This document shows, in pieces, positions 40,800-49,316 of a stretch of DNA of 64,000 bases (the first letter of the stretch is position 1; each line of letters starts with the position of its first letter). The stretch is from the NCBI RefSeq assembly GCF_009711345.1, contig NZ_SMMA01000051.1, positions 1-64,000 of the forward strand, in the 5' to 3' direction. This DNA is from Pseudovibrio flavus (GTDB lineage Bacteria; Pseudomonadota; Alphaproteobacteria; Rhizobiales; Stappiaceae). Under the pieces are notes generated by a model that searched no databases, was not told the origin of the DNA, and saw only the letters and a program-made list of their open reading frames with translations. The translations under genes and the position numbers were made by a program.

Positions 40800-41699
40800 T
40801 TATTCGGCCGGTACGCGGTTATCGACCAGCTGCACCTTTTGGCGGCGCAGAGAGAACAGGCCTGCGCCGATAATGATCACTGCGCCAAGGATGGTAGACC
40901 AAGTCGGAATATCGGCAAAAACGAGGAAGCCGATTGGCACAGCCCATACCAGCTGCAGGTACATGAATGGCTGAATTTCATTCGCCTGCGTGAGCGAAAG
41001 TGCCTTAACGATTGAGAAGTGAGCCAGCGCGCTACAACCACAAACCATAGCCAGCAGACCCCACTGGATTTCATCAACCGGCGGGATGTTCTGAATGCCC
41101 AAAATGGTGCTCACTACAGCGCCAAAAGCACCCACGTAGAAGAAGGAAGTCAGCGCGCTGTCATTACGGCTAGCCACCATGCGGGTGATCAGCTGGTAGA
41201 TCGCGTAGCTGAGGGCCGTACCGACTGCCAAAATAGCGCCGGGACCCCAGATGTCGCCAGATGGCTGAAGAATGATTACAAGGCCGATAAGACCTGCAAG
41301 CATTGCAGCAATACGGCGCCAGCCAACTACCTCGCCCAGAACAGGCACAGCAAGCGCTGTTACAATAAGCGGGTTAGCCATGAAAATTGTTGTAACGTCT
41401 GCAAGGCCGAGGTAGCGGAACGCCATTGCGATCAACGCGATTTCGGCAAACAGGAAGAAGCCGCGCAGCAACTGAAGCGGCAGGTTTTTGGTTTTGATGG
41501 TCGCTTTCAAGCCTGCATCACTGGCACATGCCCAGCAAACCGCGATGATAAGATGCACCCAGTAACGGGCCATAAGAATGAACCAGACGGAGTGGTTGAT
41601 AACCAAGGTCTTGGTAACCGCATCCTGTACGGCAAACACCAACGTGGCCAGAATGGCGAAGGCGATGCCTAGGTTTCGTGAGTTAGCGGCGGTGGACAT
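40800..41699 (-). CDS. DMT-superfamily EamA-domain transporter
   Basis: 299 aa from the ATG at 41699 (MSTAANSRNLGIAFAILATL), which has AAGG 8 nt upstream; the longer frame to 41741 is less likely. Ten membrane helices, two EamA repeats (FAVQDAVTKTLVINHSVWFI; GALLSYAIYQ-like ALSYAIYQLITRMVASRNDS), with DVTTIFMANPLIVTALAVPV LGE in the typical position. It is a presumed exporter of unknown substrate, of the RhaT/S-adenosylmethionine-like EamA branch. Not closely similar to the DMT gene at 20726. Confidence 0.88.
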   Translation of the reverse strand: MSTAANSRNLGIAFAILATLVFAVQDAVTKTLVINHSVWFILMARYWVHLIIAVCWACASDAGLKATIKTKNLPLQLLRGFFLFAEIALIAMAFRYLGLADVTTIFMANPLIVTALAVPVLGEVVGWRRIAAMLAGLIGLVIILQPSGDIWGPGAILAVGTALSYAIYQLITRMVASRNDSALTSFFYVGAFGAVVSTILGIQNIPPVDEIQWGLLAMVCGCSALAHFSIVKALSLTQANEIQPFMYLQLVWAVPIGFLVFADIPTWSTILGAVIIIGAGLFSLRRQKVQLVDNRVPAE

Positions 41700-41846
41700 A
41701 AACGGTGCCTTGTATTTTTTATAAGGTGGCAATGGGAACAAAAGGTTCCGGCCTTATTCGCGCAGTATAGTCTGCATTGCTTCGGCTCGGTAAGTCGCTA
41801 AATGCGCTTGTTTTGAAAAATAAGCAATCACCTGAAGGCAGGCGAG

Positions 41847-41877
41847 TAAAAGGGCCGCGGTAATAGCCACGGCCCTT
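41847..41877 (-). terminator. Terminator after first BA14K gene
   Basis: On the minus strand AGGGCCGTGG (41876-41867) pairs with CCGCGGCCCT (41860-41851) with one mismatch, then TTTTAC follows. Confidence 0.72.
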
Positions 41878-41928
41878 GTGAACTTCAATGAAAATAATTT
41901 TCAGTTACTGCTAGTCTGTCAGTCCGTC

Positions 41929-42378
41929 TTAGCGGCACATGCGCTTTTTACCCGAATACGTGGTGTAAAGGCCCGTGTCGGCGTTAAAGCTGCGGAACTT
42001 TCTAGCGCAATACGCATACCACTGCGGCGTCCATGGCTTTGGCGCAGTGCGGTGGGTCACTCGTGTTTTGGCTTTGGGCTGAGAGGCAATCATAGCACCC
42101 GCAATAAAGCCCATAGCGCCAATGGCGAATGCTGTGCTGGGCTTAATTCCCTTGTAATGCTTGTGCTTGTGAGAGTGACGATGTGGCTTGTAATGGCGGT
42201 GCGGTACACAGCGCCCGCGCTTGTAGTAGCACCCATGTACCTTCACAATGTTGCTTTGCTCAAAGCCAATTGTAACGCTCGGTTTTGCCAGCACCACTGC
42301 CTGTGCAGGTGCTGAGGCCCCAATAAATGCAGCGGCTATGGTGCCAGCTGCCAGACTTTTAAAAGAATAGGTTCCCAT
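41929..42378 (-). CDS. BA14K-family secreted lectin-like protein
   Basis: 149 aa with a signal peptide (FKSLAAGTIAAAFIGASAPA then QA). The BA14K mark is at the end: PWTPQWYAYCARKFRSFNAD TGLYTTYSGKKRMC, including the conserved W, CARKFRSF and final Cys. A His/Lys-rich block (HRHYKPHRHSHKHKHYKG) precedes a hydrophobic helix (STAFAIGAMGFIAGAMIASQ). BA14K was described in Brucella as a lectin-like immunoreactive surface protein; members are restricted to Rhizobiales. It forms a tandem pair with the gene at 42523 in the same direction. Confidence 0.86.
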   Translation of the reverse strand: MGTYSFKSLAAGTIAAAFIGASAPAQAVVLAKPSVTIGFEQSNIVKVHGCYYKRGRCVPHRHYKPHRHSHKHKHYKGIKPSTAFAIGAMGFIAGAMIASQPKAKTRVTHRTAPKPWTPQWYAYCARKFRSFNADTGLYTTYSGKKRMCR

Positions 42379-42522
42379 TGTTCCCCTCCCGAACAGATGT
42401 CAGCTTCATTTAAGATAACTGCATCTGAACGGTCAGTGAGAGGACTATTCATAGCCTGTTCATTTAAAATATCATTGAAATCAATGATTTAATGGGGTGA
42501 TTTAAAGGTAAGTATTCTTCAG

Positions 42523-42999
42523 TTATTGGCACATTCTCTGCACACCGGAATACGTGGTGTATGTGCCGGTGGAAGGGTTAAAGCTGCGGTACTTGGAAGA
42601 GCAGTACTGGTACCACTGTGGACTCCAAGGCTGCGGTGCGCCATAGCCGTTGTATGTCGTCTGCGACTGATACGGGTACGGGTACGGCTGCGGTGGTGCA
42701 TACGCAGGCGGCGGCGGTGTGTAAGCGTTGCTTTGCGCGGAAGAGGCAATCATCGCGCCCGCAATAAAGCCGATTGCGCCCAGTGCGAAAGCTTCACCTG
42801 CACCAATGCCTTTTTTGTGCTTGTGGCGCTTCCAGTGCTTTTTGCGGTGATGTCCGCCTTTATGGCGACCACCATTGACCACGACATTCTTGTTAACGAT
42901 TACCGTTTGAGACTGCGCGTAGGACTGGCCAACGCCTGCTACCGGAACAAGCATGGCTGCTGTGAGAGCTATACAAACCGCACTACGAACCTTTTTCAT
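42523..42999 (-). CDS. BA14K-family secreted lectin-like protein, second copy
   Basis: 158 aa from the ATG at 42999 (MKKVRSAVCIALTAAMLVPV), with GGAGG 8 nt upstream. A signal peptide is followed by a Lys/His-rich block (GRHKGGHHRKKHWKRHKHKK), a hydrophobic helix (AFALGAIGFIAGAMIASSAQ), a Pro/Tyr-rich linker (TPPPPAYAPPQPYPYPYQSQ) and the BA14K end (PQPWSPQWYQYCSSKYRSFN, YSGVQRMCQ). It is clearly paralogous to the neighbour, from which it is separated by 144 bp with its own leader. Exported, membrane- or envelope-bound. Confidence 0.86.
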   Translation of the reverse strand: MKKVRSAVCIALTAAMLVPVAGVGQSYAQSQTVIVNKNVVVNGGRHKGGHHRKKHWKRHKHKKGIGAGEAFALGAIGFIAGAMIASSAQSNAYTPPPPAYAPPQPYPYPYQSQTTYNGYGAPQPWSPQWYQYCSSKYRSFNPSTGTYTTYSGVQRMCQ

Positions 43000-43203
43000 C
43001 ACCCTTACCTCCAAACCAGAATGTCTTGATGACTCGAGTTCTAGCCAAAGCCCGCTGAACACGTTCTGATTTACATATTCATATTCGGTTCAGCTTGTCG
43101 TTGCGTTGGCGCAAGCCGTTTACCAGCCGCCCATTCTCTTTGATCTGGCGCGTGTGTTTTGTCGTAGTCTCAAGCATCTGTTACTCAGCTTCAGGTTTGA
43201 TTT

Positions 43204-44727
43204 ATGGCCCGTCTTATTGTGGTTCTTGGCGATCAGCTCACTCACTCAATAAGCTCGCTTTCACAGGCGAGCAAAGCAGATGATGTGGTGCTGATGGCGG
43301 AGCCCGTTGGTGAGGCAACCTATGTCCGCCACCACAAAAAGAAGATCGCGTTCATCCTCTCCGCGATGCGCCACTTTGCGCAGGAGCTAAAGGATGATGG
43401 CTGGACGGTGCATTACCGTGCCACTGATGAGCGGCTTCCCTCCTTCACCGCTGCGGTGGAAGCAGAACTGCAAGCGGGAGCGTTTGAGAGCATTACTATC
43501 TGTGAGGCTGGTGAATGGCGCGTTCAGGAAGAGATAGATAGCTGGGAGCAGCGCTTCGGCCTACCTGTTACGGTCCTAAAGGACAGTCGCTTTCTTGCGA
43601 GTAAACAGGACTTTGCGCAGTGGGCAGAAGGGCGCAAGGCGCTGCGTATGGAATACTTTTACCGTGAGATGCGACGCAAGACGGGGCTGCTGATGGAGGG
43701 TGATAAACCTGCGGGCGGCAAATGGAACTTCGACTCAGATAACCGCAAGCCCGCCAAGGCTGATCTTTTCATGCCGCGCCCTATCGAATTCACGCCGGAT
43801 GCTATCACGCAAAATGTTCTGTCACTGGTAGATCAGCACTACGGTGATCACTTCGGTAGCCTTGAGCCGTTCTGGTTTGCGGTTAGGCGGGAGCAAGCTC
43901 TAGCGGCTCTGGATCATTTTATCGAAACGGCACTACCCGAGTTCGGCACCTATCAAGATGCCATGCTCACTGGTGAGCGGTTCCTCTATCACTCTGTCCT
44001 CTCGCTCTACCTCAACGTTGGTCTGCTGGAGCCCATGGAGGTCTGCAGGAGGACGGAGGAAGCCTATCTCGTCGGCCGAGTGCCGATAAATGCTGCTGAG
44101 GGGTTCATTCGGCAGATCATAGGCTGGCGGGAGTATATTCGCGGCTTCTACTGGTTGCAGGGGCCGGATTACGGCAGCAGTAATTTCTTTGGCGCATCGC
44201 GCCCCCTGCCCGAGTTCTACTGGTCTGGTGATACAAACATGGTTTGCCTGCGAGAGGCCATTACACAGACCAAAGAGGAAGCTTACGCCCACCATATTCA
44301 GCGCCTTATGGTGACAGGAAATTTCGCCATGCTGGCGGGCATTGACCCGCACGCTGTGCATGAGTGGTATCTCGCCGTTTATGCGGATGCCTTTGAGTGG
44401 GTAGAGATGCCCAACACACTTGGTATGAGCCAGTTTGCAGATGGCGGTTTGCTTGCTTCCAAGCCCTATGCAGGCTCTGGCAGGTACATCGACAGAATGT
44501 CGGACTATTGCCAGCACTGCGTTTATGACCCCGCTGAACGAACCGGTGAAAAGGCATGCCCCTTCAACGCTCTCTACTGGGACTTTTTGGAGCGCAATCG
44601 TGAGGTGCTGGCGGGTAATCCTCGTCTTGGCCCAATCTTCGCCACTTGGGGGCGTATGGCAGACGAAAAAAGAGCGGCAGTGCTTTCGCATGCTGCCGCT
44701 CTATTAAACAAGTTGGATGCTCTGTAA
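43204..44727 (+). CDS. phrB: FeS-type bacterial cryptochrome/photolyase (PhrB-like)
   Basis: 507 aa, exactly the length of Agrobacterium PhrB. It starts MARLIVVLGDQLTHSISSL, typical for the prokaryotic FeS-BCP branch. The four 4Fe-4S cysteines are at 348 (NMVCLREA), 436 and 439 (YCQHCVYD) and 452 (KACPFN), the same spacing as in PhrB. FAD-binding AEGFIRQIIGWREYIRGFYW is present. It repairs UV-made (6-4) photoproducts using blue light with a lumazine antenna; the repair specificity is inferred by homology. It stands alone between BA14K and SulP genes. Confidence 0.93.
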   Translation: MARLIVVLGDQLTHSISSLSQASKADDVVLMAEPVGEATYVRHHKKKIAFILSAMRHFAQELKDDGWTVHYRATDERLPSFTAAVEAELQAGAFESITICEAGEWRVQEEIDSWEQRFGLPVTVLKDSRFLASKQDFAQWAEGRKALRMEYFYREMRRKTGLLMEGDKPAGGKWNFDSDNRKPAKADLFMPRPIEFTPDAITQNVLSLVDQHYGDHFGSLEPFWFAVRREQALAALDHFIETALPEFGTYQDAMLTGERFLYHSVLSLYLNVGLLEPMEVCRRTEEAYLVGRVPINAAEGFIRQIIGWREYIRGFYWLQGPDYGSSNFFGASRPLPEFYWSGDTNMVCLREAITQTKEEAYAHHIQRLMVTGNFAMLAGIDPHAVHEWYLAVYADAFEWVEMPNTLGMSQFADGGLLASKPYAGSGRYIDRMSDYCQHCVYDPAERTGEKACPFNALYWDFLERNREVLAGNPRLGPIFATWGRMADEKRAAVLSHAAALLNKLDAL

Positions 44728-44734
44728 CGCCCTG

Positions 44735-45979
44735 TTACAGAACGTCGGCCTGTGGGCGGAACCGCTGCAGCAACACGCCAAGGGCGATACCGACACCGAT
44801 ACCAATTGTTAGGTCTGTCAAAACGGTCAGCACCAAGGTGATCAGCAATAGACCACGTTCTTCAATTGGTGCCTGCCAGTATTTTGGCCAGTTTGCAGGT
44901 TCGCTCATGCCCCATGCGGTGAGCATAAGCAGGGCTGCCATGGCAGGCATTGCCATATAGCCAGCAAGCGGTGCTGCAACCATCATGATGATAAGAATAA
45001 CCAGAGCATGGACGATACCGGCGACTGGTGTTTTGCCGCCAGCGCGTACGTTGGTTGCTGTACGCGCAATCGCGCCAGTTGCAGGCAGGCCGCAGAAAAT
45101 AGCCGAGCCGATGTTGGCAACGCCCATTGCCAGAACTTCCGCGTTGGAGCGGTGTTTGCTGCCGATCATGCGGTCTGCAACCATTGCAGAGAGCAGCGAT
45201 TCAATGCCTGCGAGGAACGCAATGGTGAAGGCAGATGGCATCAACTCGATGATCTTCTGAACGGAGAAGGTTGGAATATGTGGCATTGGCAGCGTGCTAG
45301 GCAGTTCACCAAAGCGCGATGCAATAGTGTCTACCGGCATACCAACCACATAAGCCAGAATGGATGTAACGGTTACGGCGATAATAAGCGCTGGCAGGCG
45401 TGGGAACGAGCGGCGCATGAAGATAACGGCGGCGATCGTACCAAGGCCGATGGCACAGGCAGCGATGTTGAAGGTGCTTGCACCATTCCATAGTGCTGCG
45501 AGCTTGCCGATGAATTCAGCAGGATCATGTGCCAAGTTCAGGCCAAGGAAATCCTTGATCTGGCCAGTGGCGATGATGATGGCGATACCGATAGTGAAGC
45601 CGTTTACGACTGGCTCCGGCACGAACGAGACAAACCGTCCAAGTCGCAGAAAACCGGCAATAACCAGCAGGATACCAGCCATAAACGTTGCCAGTACAAG
45701 GCCGTCATATCCGTGTTGCTGGATAACGCCGAAAACGACGACGATGAACGCGCCGGTTGGCCCGCCAATCTGCACGCGGCTACCGCCGAGCAGTGAGATC
45801 AGAAAACCAGCGACAATGGCTGTAACCAACCCGTCAGCAGGATTGGCACCCGATGCAATGGCAATCGCGAGGCTCAGGGGCAGAGCAACCATAGCAACAG
45901 TGGCACCGGCAAACAGGTCGGCGAGGAACGTATGGAGATTGTAGGTCTCCATTGTGGTGAGCAGTTTAGGGCGTAGCAT
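44735..45979 (-). CDS. SulP-family anion transporter without STAS domain
   Basis: 414 aa from the ATG at 45979 (MLRPKLLTTMETYNLHTFLA), with AAAGG upstream; the longer frame to 46072 is not favoured. About 12 helices carry SulP marks: ADLFAGATVAMVALPLSLAI, IGGPTGAFIVVVFGVIQQHG, and AFLAGIESLLSAMVADRMIG. The protein ends 15 residues after the last helix (GVLLQRFRPQADVL), so the cytoplasmic STAS domain normal for SulP is missing. SulP members carry sulfate, bicarbonate or dicarboxylates. The conserved EPVVNGFTIGIAIII stretch fits the BicA/DauA group. No downstream STAS-only gene exists. Confidence 0.88.
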   Translation of the reverse strand: MLRPKLLTTMETYNLHTFLADLFAGATVAMVALPLSLAIAIASGANPADGLVTAIVAGFLISLLGGSRVQIGGPTGAFIVVVFGVIQQHGYDGLVLATFMAGILLVIAGFLRLGRFVSFVPEPVVNGFTIGIAIIIATGQIKDFLGLNLAHDPAEFIGKLAALWNGASTFNIAACAIGLGTIAAVIFMRRSFPRLPALIIAVTVTSILAYVVGMPVDTIASRFGELPSTLPMPHIPTFSVQKIIELMPSAFTIAFLAGIESLLSAMVADRMIGSKHRSNAEVLAMGVANIGSAIFCGLPATGAIARTATNVRAGGKTPVAGIVHALVILIIMMVAAPLAGYMAMPAMAALLMLTAWGMSEPANWPKYWQAPIEERGLLLITLVLTVLTDLTIGIGVGIALGVLLQRFRPQADVL

Positions 45980-46379
45980 TTTACAGGCCTTTCGGCCGCC
46001 GGGGATTGGCGGTGGCCGCTTTTGTTTTTTATCGAAGCATGGGAGGTGCATAGAAAGCACGCAGCGGCACATTAGTAAGTGCGTCGCGGGGCTTCAATAA
46101 AGCTAAATACCAATAAAAGCAAGTTTTCCTGCATAACTTGCTGATCACAAGTTTATATCAAGCCTGTTTACTTTCGTGATCTTGGTGATGATTGGTGTGA
46201 TTCTATAAAGTGATACCTCATGGGTAAGTAAAGTATAACTCCACGAGCCCCAGAATATCGTGATTTTACCGAAAAATTATTGAGGCGCTGCAGGTCTAAC
46301 CCTTTGCTTGCTCCAGTGTAAGCAAAGAAAAAGGGCTGCGCAGTGCAGCCCTTATACCGCTAGCAGTTGCTAGATAGAT
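45980..46379. other. Intergenic region between sulP and ABC binding protein genes
   Basis: 400 bp. Apart from the terminator at 46326-46353 there is no gene. TTGGTGATGATTGGTGTGATT (46183-46203 region) carries a short repeat TTGGTG. AT-rich DNA upstream of sulP is the likely promoter zone. Confidence 0.4.
46326..46353 (-). terminator. Terminator after ABC binding protein gene
   Basis: AAGGGCTGC (46331-46339) / GCAGCCCTT (46345-46353), loop GCAGT, then TTTCTTT on the minus strand. Confidence 0.85.
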
Positions 46380-47156
46380 TTACTGCAACTGCCATTTCTC
46401 TGCGACTTCATCAAAGAAACCGCGCTGTTTTTTCAAATCGATCCATGTATTCACGTAGTTGATCCATACCTGATCATCCTGCGGAAGCAGCATGGCGACC
46501 GGCGTTGGCGCCTTTGGTGCAGAGACCGGTACAATCATCATCTGCGGGTATTTGGCGACCAGCTTGTTGGCTTCCACGTTGGATGTGATGTGCGCATCGG
46601 CGCGGCCGGAGAGAACCTCCTGAAAGTCGCGCGCTGGCGCTTCTACAATCTGGTGCTTGGCATTGGGGAAGAAGGCCTTAACCTGCTTTTCCTGTGTGGT
46701 GCCAAGTGTTGCCGCTACTGTAACCTCTGGCTTGTCGAGGTCTGCCCAGTCGTTAAACTTGCCCTCGTTCTTCTTCAAAGTCAGTGGTACCGTTACCAGT
46801 GCAAAGTAGCTGTCAGAGTAGCCAGCAGCCTTAGCACGGGCTGGAGAGACACTTGCAGAACCAGTGATGTGGTACTTGCCGGAGGTGACGCCGCTCACAA
46901 GCGTTTTCCAGTCGGTTGGTACAAACTCAACCTCCACGCCAAGATCTTTCGCCAGTTCGCTCATGACATCAATGTCATAGCCCTTGTAGCTGTTTGTTGC
47001 GGGGTCGCGCATTGACATCGGGTTCCAGTCGCCTGTCGTACCGACTTTCAATACGCCGTCATTGAGGATTTGCTTTAGGGCGCTTTCGGCCTGCGCCTGT
47101 CCTGCGCTAACTGCCATTGCTGCCATCAATGCGAGTGCCGTAATAAATCTAGTCAC
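46380..47156 (-). CDS. Polar amino-acid-type ABC transporter substrate-binding protein
   Basis: 258 aa from the GTG at 47156 (VTRFITALALMAAMAVSAGQ), which has AAGGGG 6 nt upstream; the frame is open to 47255 but the extra 33 codons do not form a signal peptide start. The signal peptide ends GQAQAE. SBP family 3 core: LKVGTTGDWNPMSMRDPATN, YKGYDIDVMSELAKDLGVEV, AGYSDSYFALVTVPLTLKK, ADAHITSNVEANKLVAKYP. The TTGDWNPMS opening resembles cyclohexadienyl dehydratase-like (PheC) binding proteins. It is divergent from its ATPase and permease genes, a complete importer. Confidence 0.9.
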   Translation of the reverse strand: MTRFITALALMAAMAVSAGQAQAESALKQILNDGVLKVGTTGDWNPMSMRDPATNSYKGYDIDVMSELAKDLGVEVEFVPTDWKTLVSGVTSGKYHITGSASVSPARAKAAGYSDSYFALVTVPLTLKKNEGKFNDWADLDKPEVTVAATLGTTQEKQVKAFFPNAKHQIVEAPARDFQEVLSGRADAHITSNVEANKLVAKYPQMMIVPVSAPKAPTPVAMLLPQDDQVWINYVNTWIDLKKQRGFFDEVAEKWQLQ

Positions 47157-47278
47157 AATTGACCCCTTCAGATCGCTGAGCCGTAGGTACACACTAGGTA
47201 TAAATAAGTGCACCTTGCAAAGAAACTCCATCATTGCATAGGTTGTGCTACGCATTTATTCGCTTCGGGGTTTAACGG

Positions 47279-48034
47279 GTGTCAGAAAAAAATACAAAAC
47301 AGCCTTTGGTTCAAATCGAAGGAATTTCCCGCTTCTATGGCAATTTTGCCGCGCTAAAGTCAGTCAGTCTCGACATTGCGCAGGGCGAACGCGTTGTTAT
47401 CTGCGGCCCTTCCGGTTCTGGTAAGTCCACCTTGATCCGCTGCATCAACCGGCTGGAAAAGCACAATGAAGGCCGCATTTTCCTTTCAGGCGTTGAGTTG
47501 AACGATAGCAAGGCCAGTGAAGAGGTGCTGCGTACTGGCGTTGGCATGGTGTTTCAGCAGTTTAACCTTTTCCCTCATCTCACCGTTCTCGACAATCTGA
47601 CACTTGGGCCGATACGGGCGCGGGGTATGACGCGAAAGGATGCAGAAACCTTGGCGATGACCTATCTGGACCGCGTTCACATTGCCGATCAGGCCGAAAA
47701 ATATCCGCGCCAGCTTTCCGGCGGTCAGCAGCAACGCGTGGCGATTGCGCGGTCCCTTTGCATGGAGCCGAAAATCCTGCTGTTCGATGAGCCGACCTCC
47801 GCGCTTGACCCTGAGATGATCCGCGAAGTGTTGGACGTGATGGTGGAACTGGCAGAAAGCGGCATCACCATGGTTTGCGTTACCCATGAGATGGGCTTTG
47901 CCCGCAAAGTAGCTGACCGGATGGTGTTTATGGACAAGGGCGAGATCGTAGAGACTGCCCCGCCGGAGACCTTCTTCTCCGCACCGAAAAGCGCTCGCTG
48001 CAAAGACTTCCTTGAAAAAATCCTTGGGCATTGA
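47279..48034 (+). CDS. Amino-acid-type ABC transporter ATP-binding protein
   Basis: 251 aa, GTG start at 47279 behind TTCGGGG. Walker [22 protein letters not shown]-loop [17 protein letters not shown], signature [20 protein letters not shown], Walker [16 protein letters not shown], switch His [12 protein letters not shown]. This is the GlnQ/HisP type. It powers the importer with the permease that follows, and the binding protein is encoded divergently 122 bp upstream. Cytoplasmic face of inner membrane. Confidence 0.95.
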   Translation: MSEKNTKQPLVQIEGISRFYGNFAALKSVSLDIAQGERVVICGPSGSGKSTLIRCINRLEKHNEGRIFLSGVELNDSKASEEVLRTGVGMVFQQFNLFPHLTVLDNLTLGPIRARGMTRKDAETLAMTYLDRVHIADQAEKYPRQLSGGQQQRVAIARSLCMEPKILLFDEPTSALDPEMIREVLDVMVELAESGITMVCVTHEMGFARKVADRMVFMDKGEIVETAPPETFFSAPKSARCKDFLEKILGH

Positions 48035-48042
48035 GAGGCCAC

Positions 48043-48783
48043 ATGCTGCGTATTTCTGCATTTGTTTTCATGGCATTGGCTCTTGGTGGATGCTCAGATC
48101 AGTGGGGCTGGTATGTGGTGGACCCGACCACAGCGTCCGGCTACGCCAACCTGAAGTTCCTGCTTAGCGGCCTCTACTACACTGTTCTGCTGTCACTAAC
48201 CGCGATCAGCATTTCCATAGTGGTGGGCCTGCTTGTTGCTCTGCCGGGGTTGTCTGAGAAGAAGTTGCTGCGGGGCTTTAACCGCACCTATGTGGAGTTG
48301 GTAAGGGCGGTGCCGATCCTCGTGCTCATCCTCTGGATCTACTACGGCCTGCCACAGGTGTCGGGCCTTACTATCACCGTCTTCTGGGCAGGTGTAATTG
48401 CGCTGGCGCTGTCTGATAGTGCGTTTCAGGCGGAGATTTTCAGGGCAGGCATTCAGTCCGTCGATAGGGGGCAGAATGAGGCGTCGCAGTCGATCTCGCT
48501 CAACTACGCCGACACAATGCGTTTCGTTATCCTGCCACAGGCCATCCGGCGCATTCTGCCAGCTCTCGGCAACCAGCTGGTCTACATGCTCAAGATGTCG
48601 TCGCTGGTCTCGGTTATCGGAATGGAAGAGCTGACCCGCAAAGCCAATGAGCTCGTGGTGGTGGAGTATCGGCCGTTGGAAATCTACACCGTGTTGGTGC
48701 TGGAGTATCTGGTGCTCATTCTCATCGTCTCTGCTGGCGTGCGTTGGCTAGAGCGGAGAATGAACGCGGACGCGCGAAGATAG
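48043..48783 (+). CDS. Amino-acid-type ABC transporter permease with N-terminal lipobox-like leader
   Basis: 246 aa from the ATG at 48043, with GAGG over the ATPase stop. HisMQ-type permease: YTVLLSLTAISISIVVGLLV, YVELVRAVPILVLILWIYY, and the EAA loop SQSISLNYADTMRFVILPQA. Ahead of the first usual helix stands an extra segment (MLRISAFVFMALALGGCSDQ WGWYVVDP) that looks like a lipoprotein signal with LGGC. It may be a real extra anchor or just a first helix. Only one permease gene is present, so a homodimer is expected. Confidence 0.9.
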   Translation: MLRISAFVFMALALGGCSDQWGWYVVDPTTASGYANLKFLLSGLYYTVLLSLTAISISIVVGLLVALPGLSEKKLLRGFNRTYVELVRAVPILVLILWIYYGLPQVSGLTITVFWAGVIALALSDSAFQAEIFRAGIQSVDRGQNEASQSISLNYADTMRFVILPQAIRRILPALGNQLVYMLKMSSLVSVIGMEELTRKANELVVVEYRPLEIYTVLVLEYLVLILIVSAGVRWLERRMNADARR

Positions 48784-49109
48784 AGTGAGTCGCAATGCAG
48801 AGTTGATATATTTACTTGAGTGTAGGTAGTAGTAATTATTTGTCTCTACTGGAGATGTAGGTAAAACTAAGAATATCCGTTTTGTGTCGTGGATGAGTTA
48901 TTCTGTCGCAGAGCCTTAGTGGTTTATCTGTAGGCACATTTGCGTGTCATAACTCTTTGTAACCTATGGTTTTTCAATTCTACAGACCGTGGCTGCACGG
49001 CCTTAACTCTTTAAAGGACTTACTTTTCTTTAACTTGACGCTGTCTGCCCTATGGGAATAGTTTCATTCTTAAATAACAACAAAGCCTTTCCGTGTTGGG
49101 GCTAGAAGA
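48784..49109 (+). promoter_or_regulatory. tor operon upstream region
   Basis: 326 bp without gene. TTGACG (49035-49040) with GAATAG (49056-49061) 15 bp later or AATAGT 16 bp later could be a sigma-70 promoter 50 bp before torE. AACTCTTTGTAA (48949-48960) and AACTCTTTAAAG (49006-49017) form a spaced direct repeat of eight bases that could be a regulator site. No TorR decamer (CTGTTCATAT) is seen, and no torSTR genes are in the window. Confidence 0.35.
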
Positions 49110-49286
49110 ATGACAAATAAAGACGTCGCCGAGCGCACAGAAAAACAAACCGCATCAAGCGAGTGGCTTACATTTCTTGTATTTACACTCGTTATTTTGC
49201 CTGGAATTGCTGTAGCAGCCATTGGCTCCTACGGCTTGGCTATTTGGATCTACCAGATGATCTATGGCCCTCCAATCGTTGGTTAA
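49110..49286 (+). CDS. torE: TorE/NapE-like small membrane protein
   Basis: 58 aa, MTNKDVAERTEKQTASSEWL then TFLVFTLVILPGIAVAAIGS YGLAIWIYQMIYGPPIVG. One strong membrane helix and the Y-G-x-A-I-W-I-Y-Q-M end are hallmarks of the NapE/TorE family (E. coli NapE and Shewanella TorE), whose role in periplasmic reductase operons is still poorly defined. GGGGCTAGAAGA stands before the ATG. It is the first gene of torECAD, 30 bp ahead of torC. Easily overlooked due to its size. Confidence 0.9.
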   Translation: MTNKDVAERTEKQTASSEWLTFLVFTLVILPGIAVAAIGSYGLAIWIYQMIYGPPIVG

Positions 49287-49316
49287 TTTCCTGTCCTGCC
49301 ATCGTTGGAGATAAGA

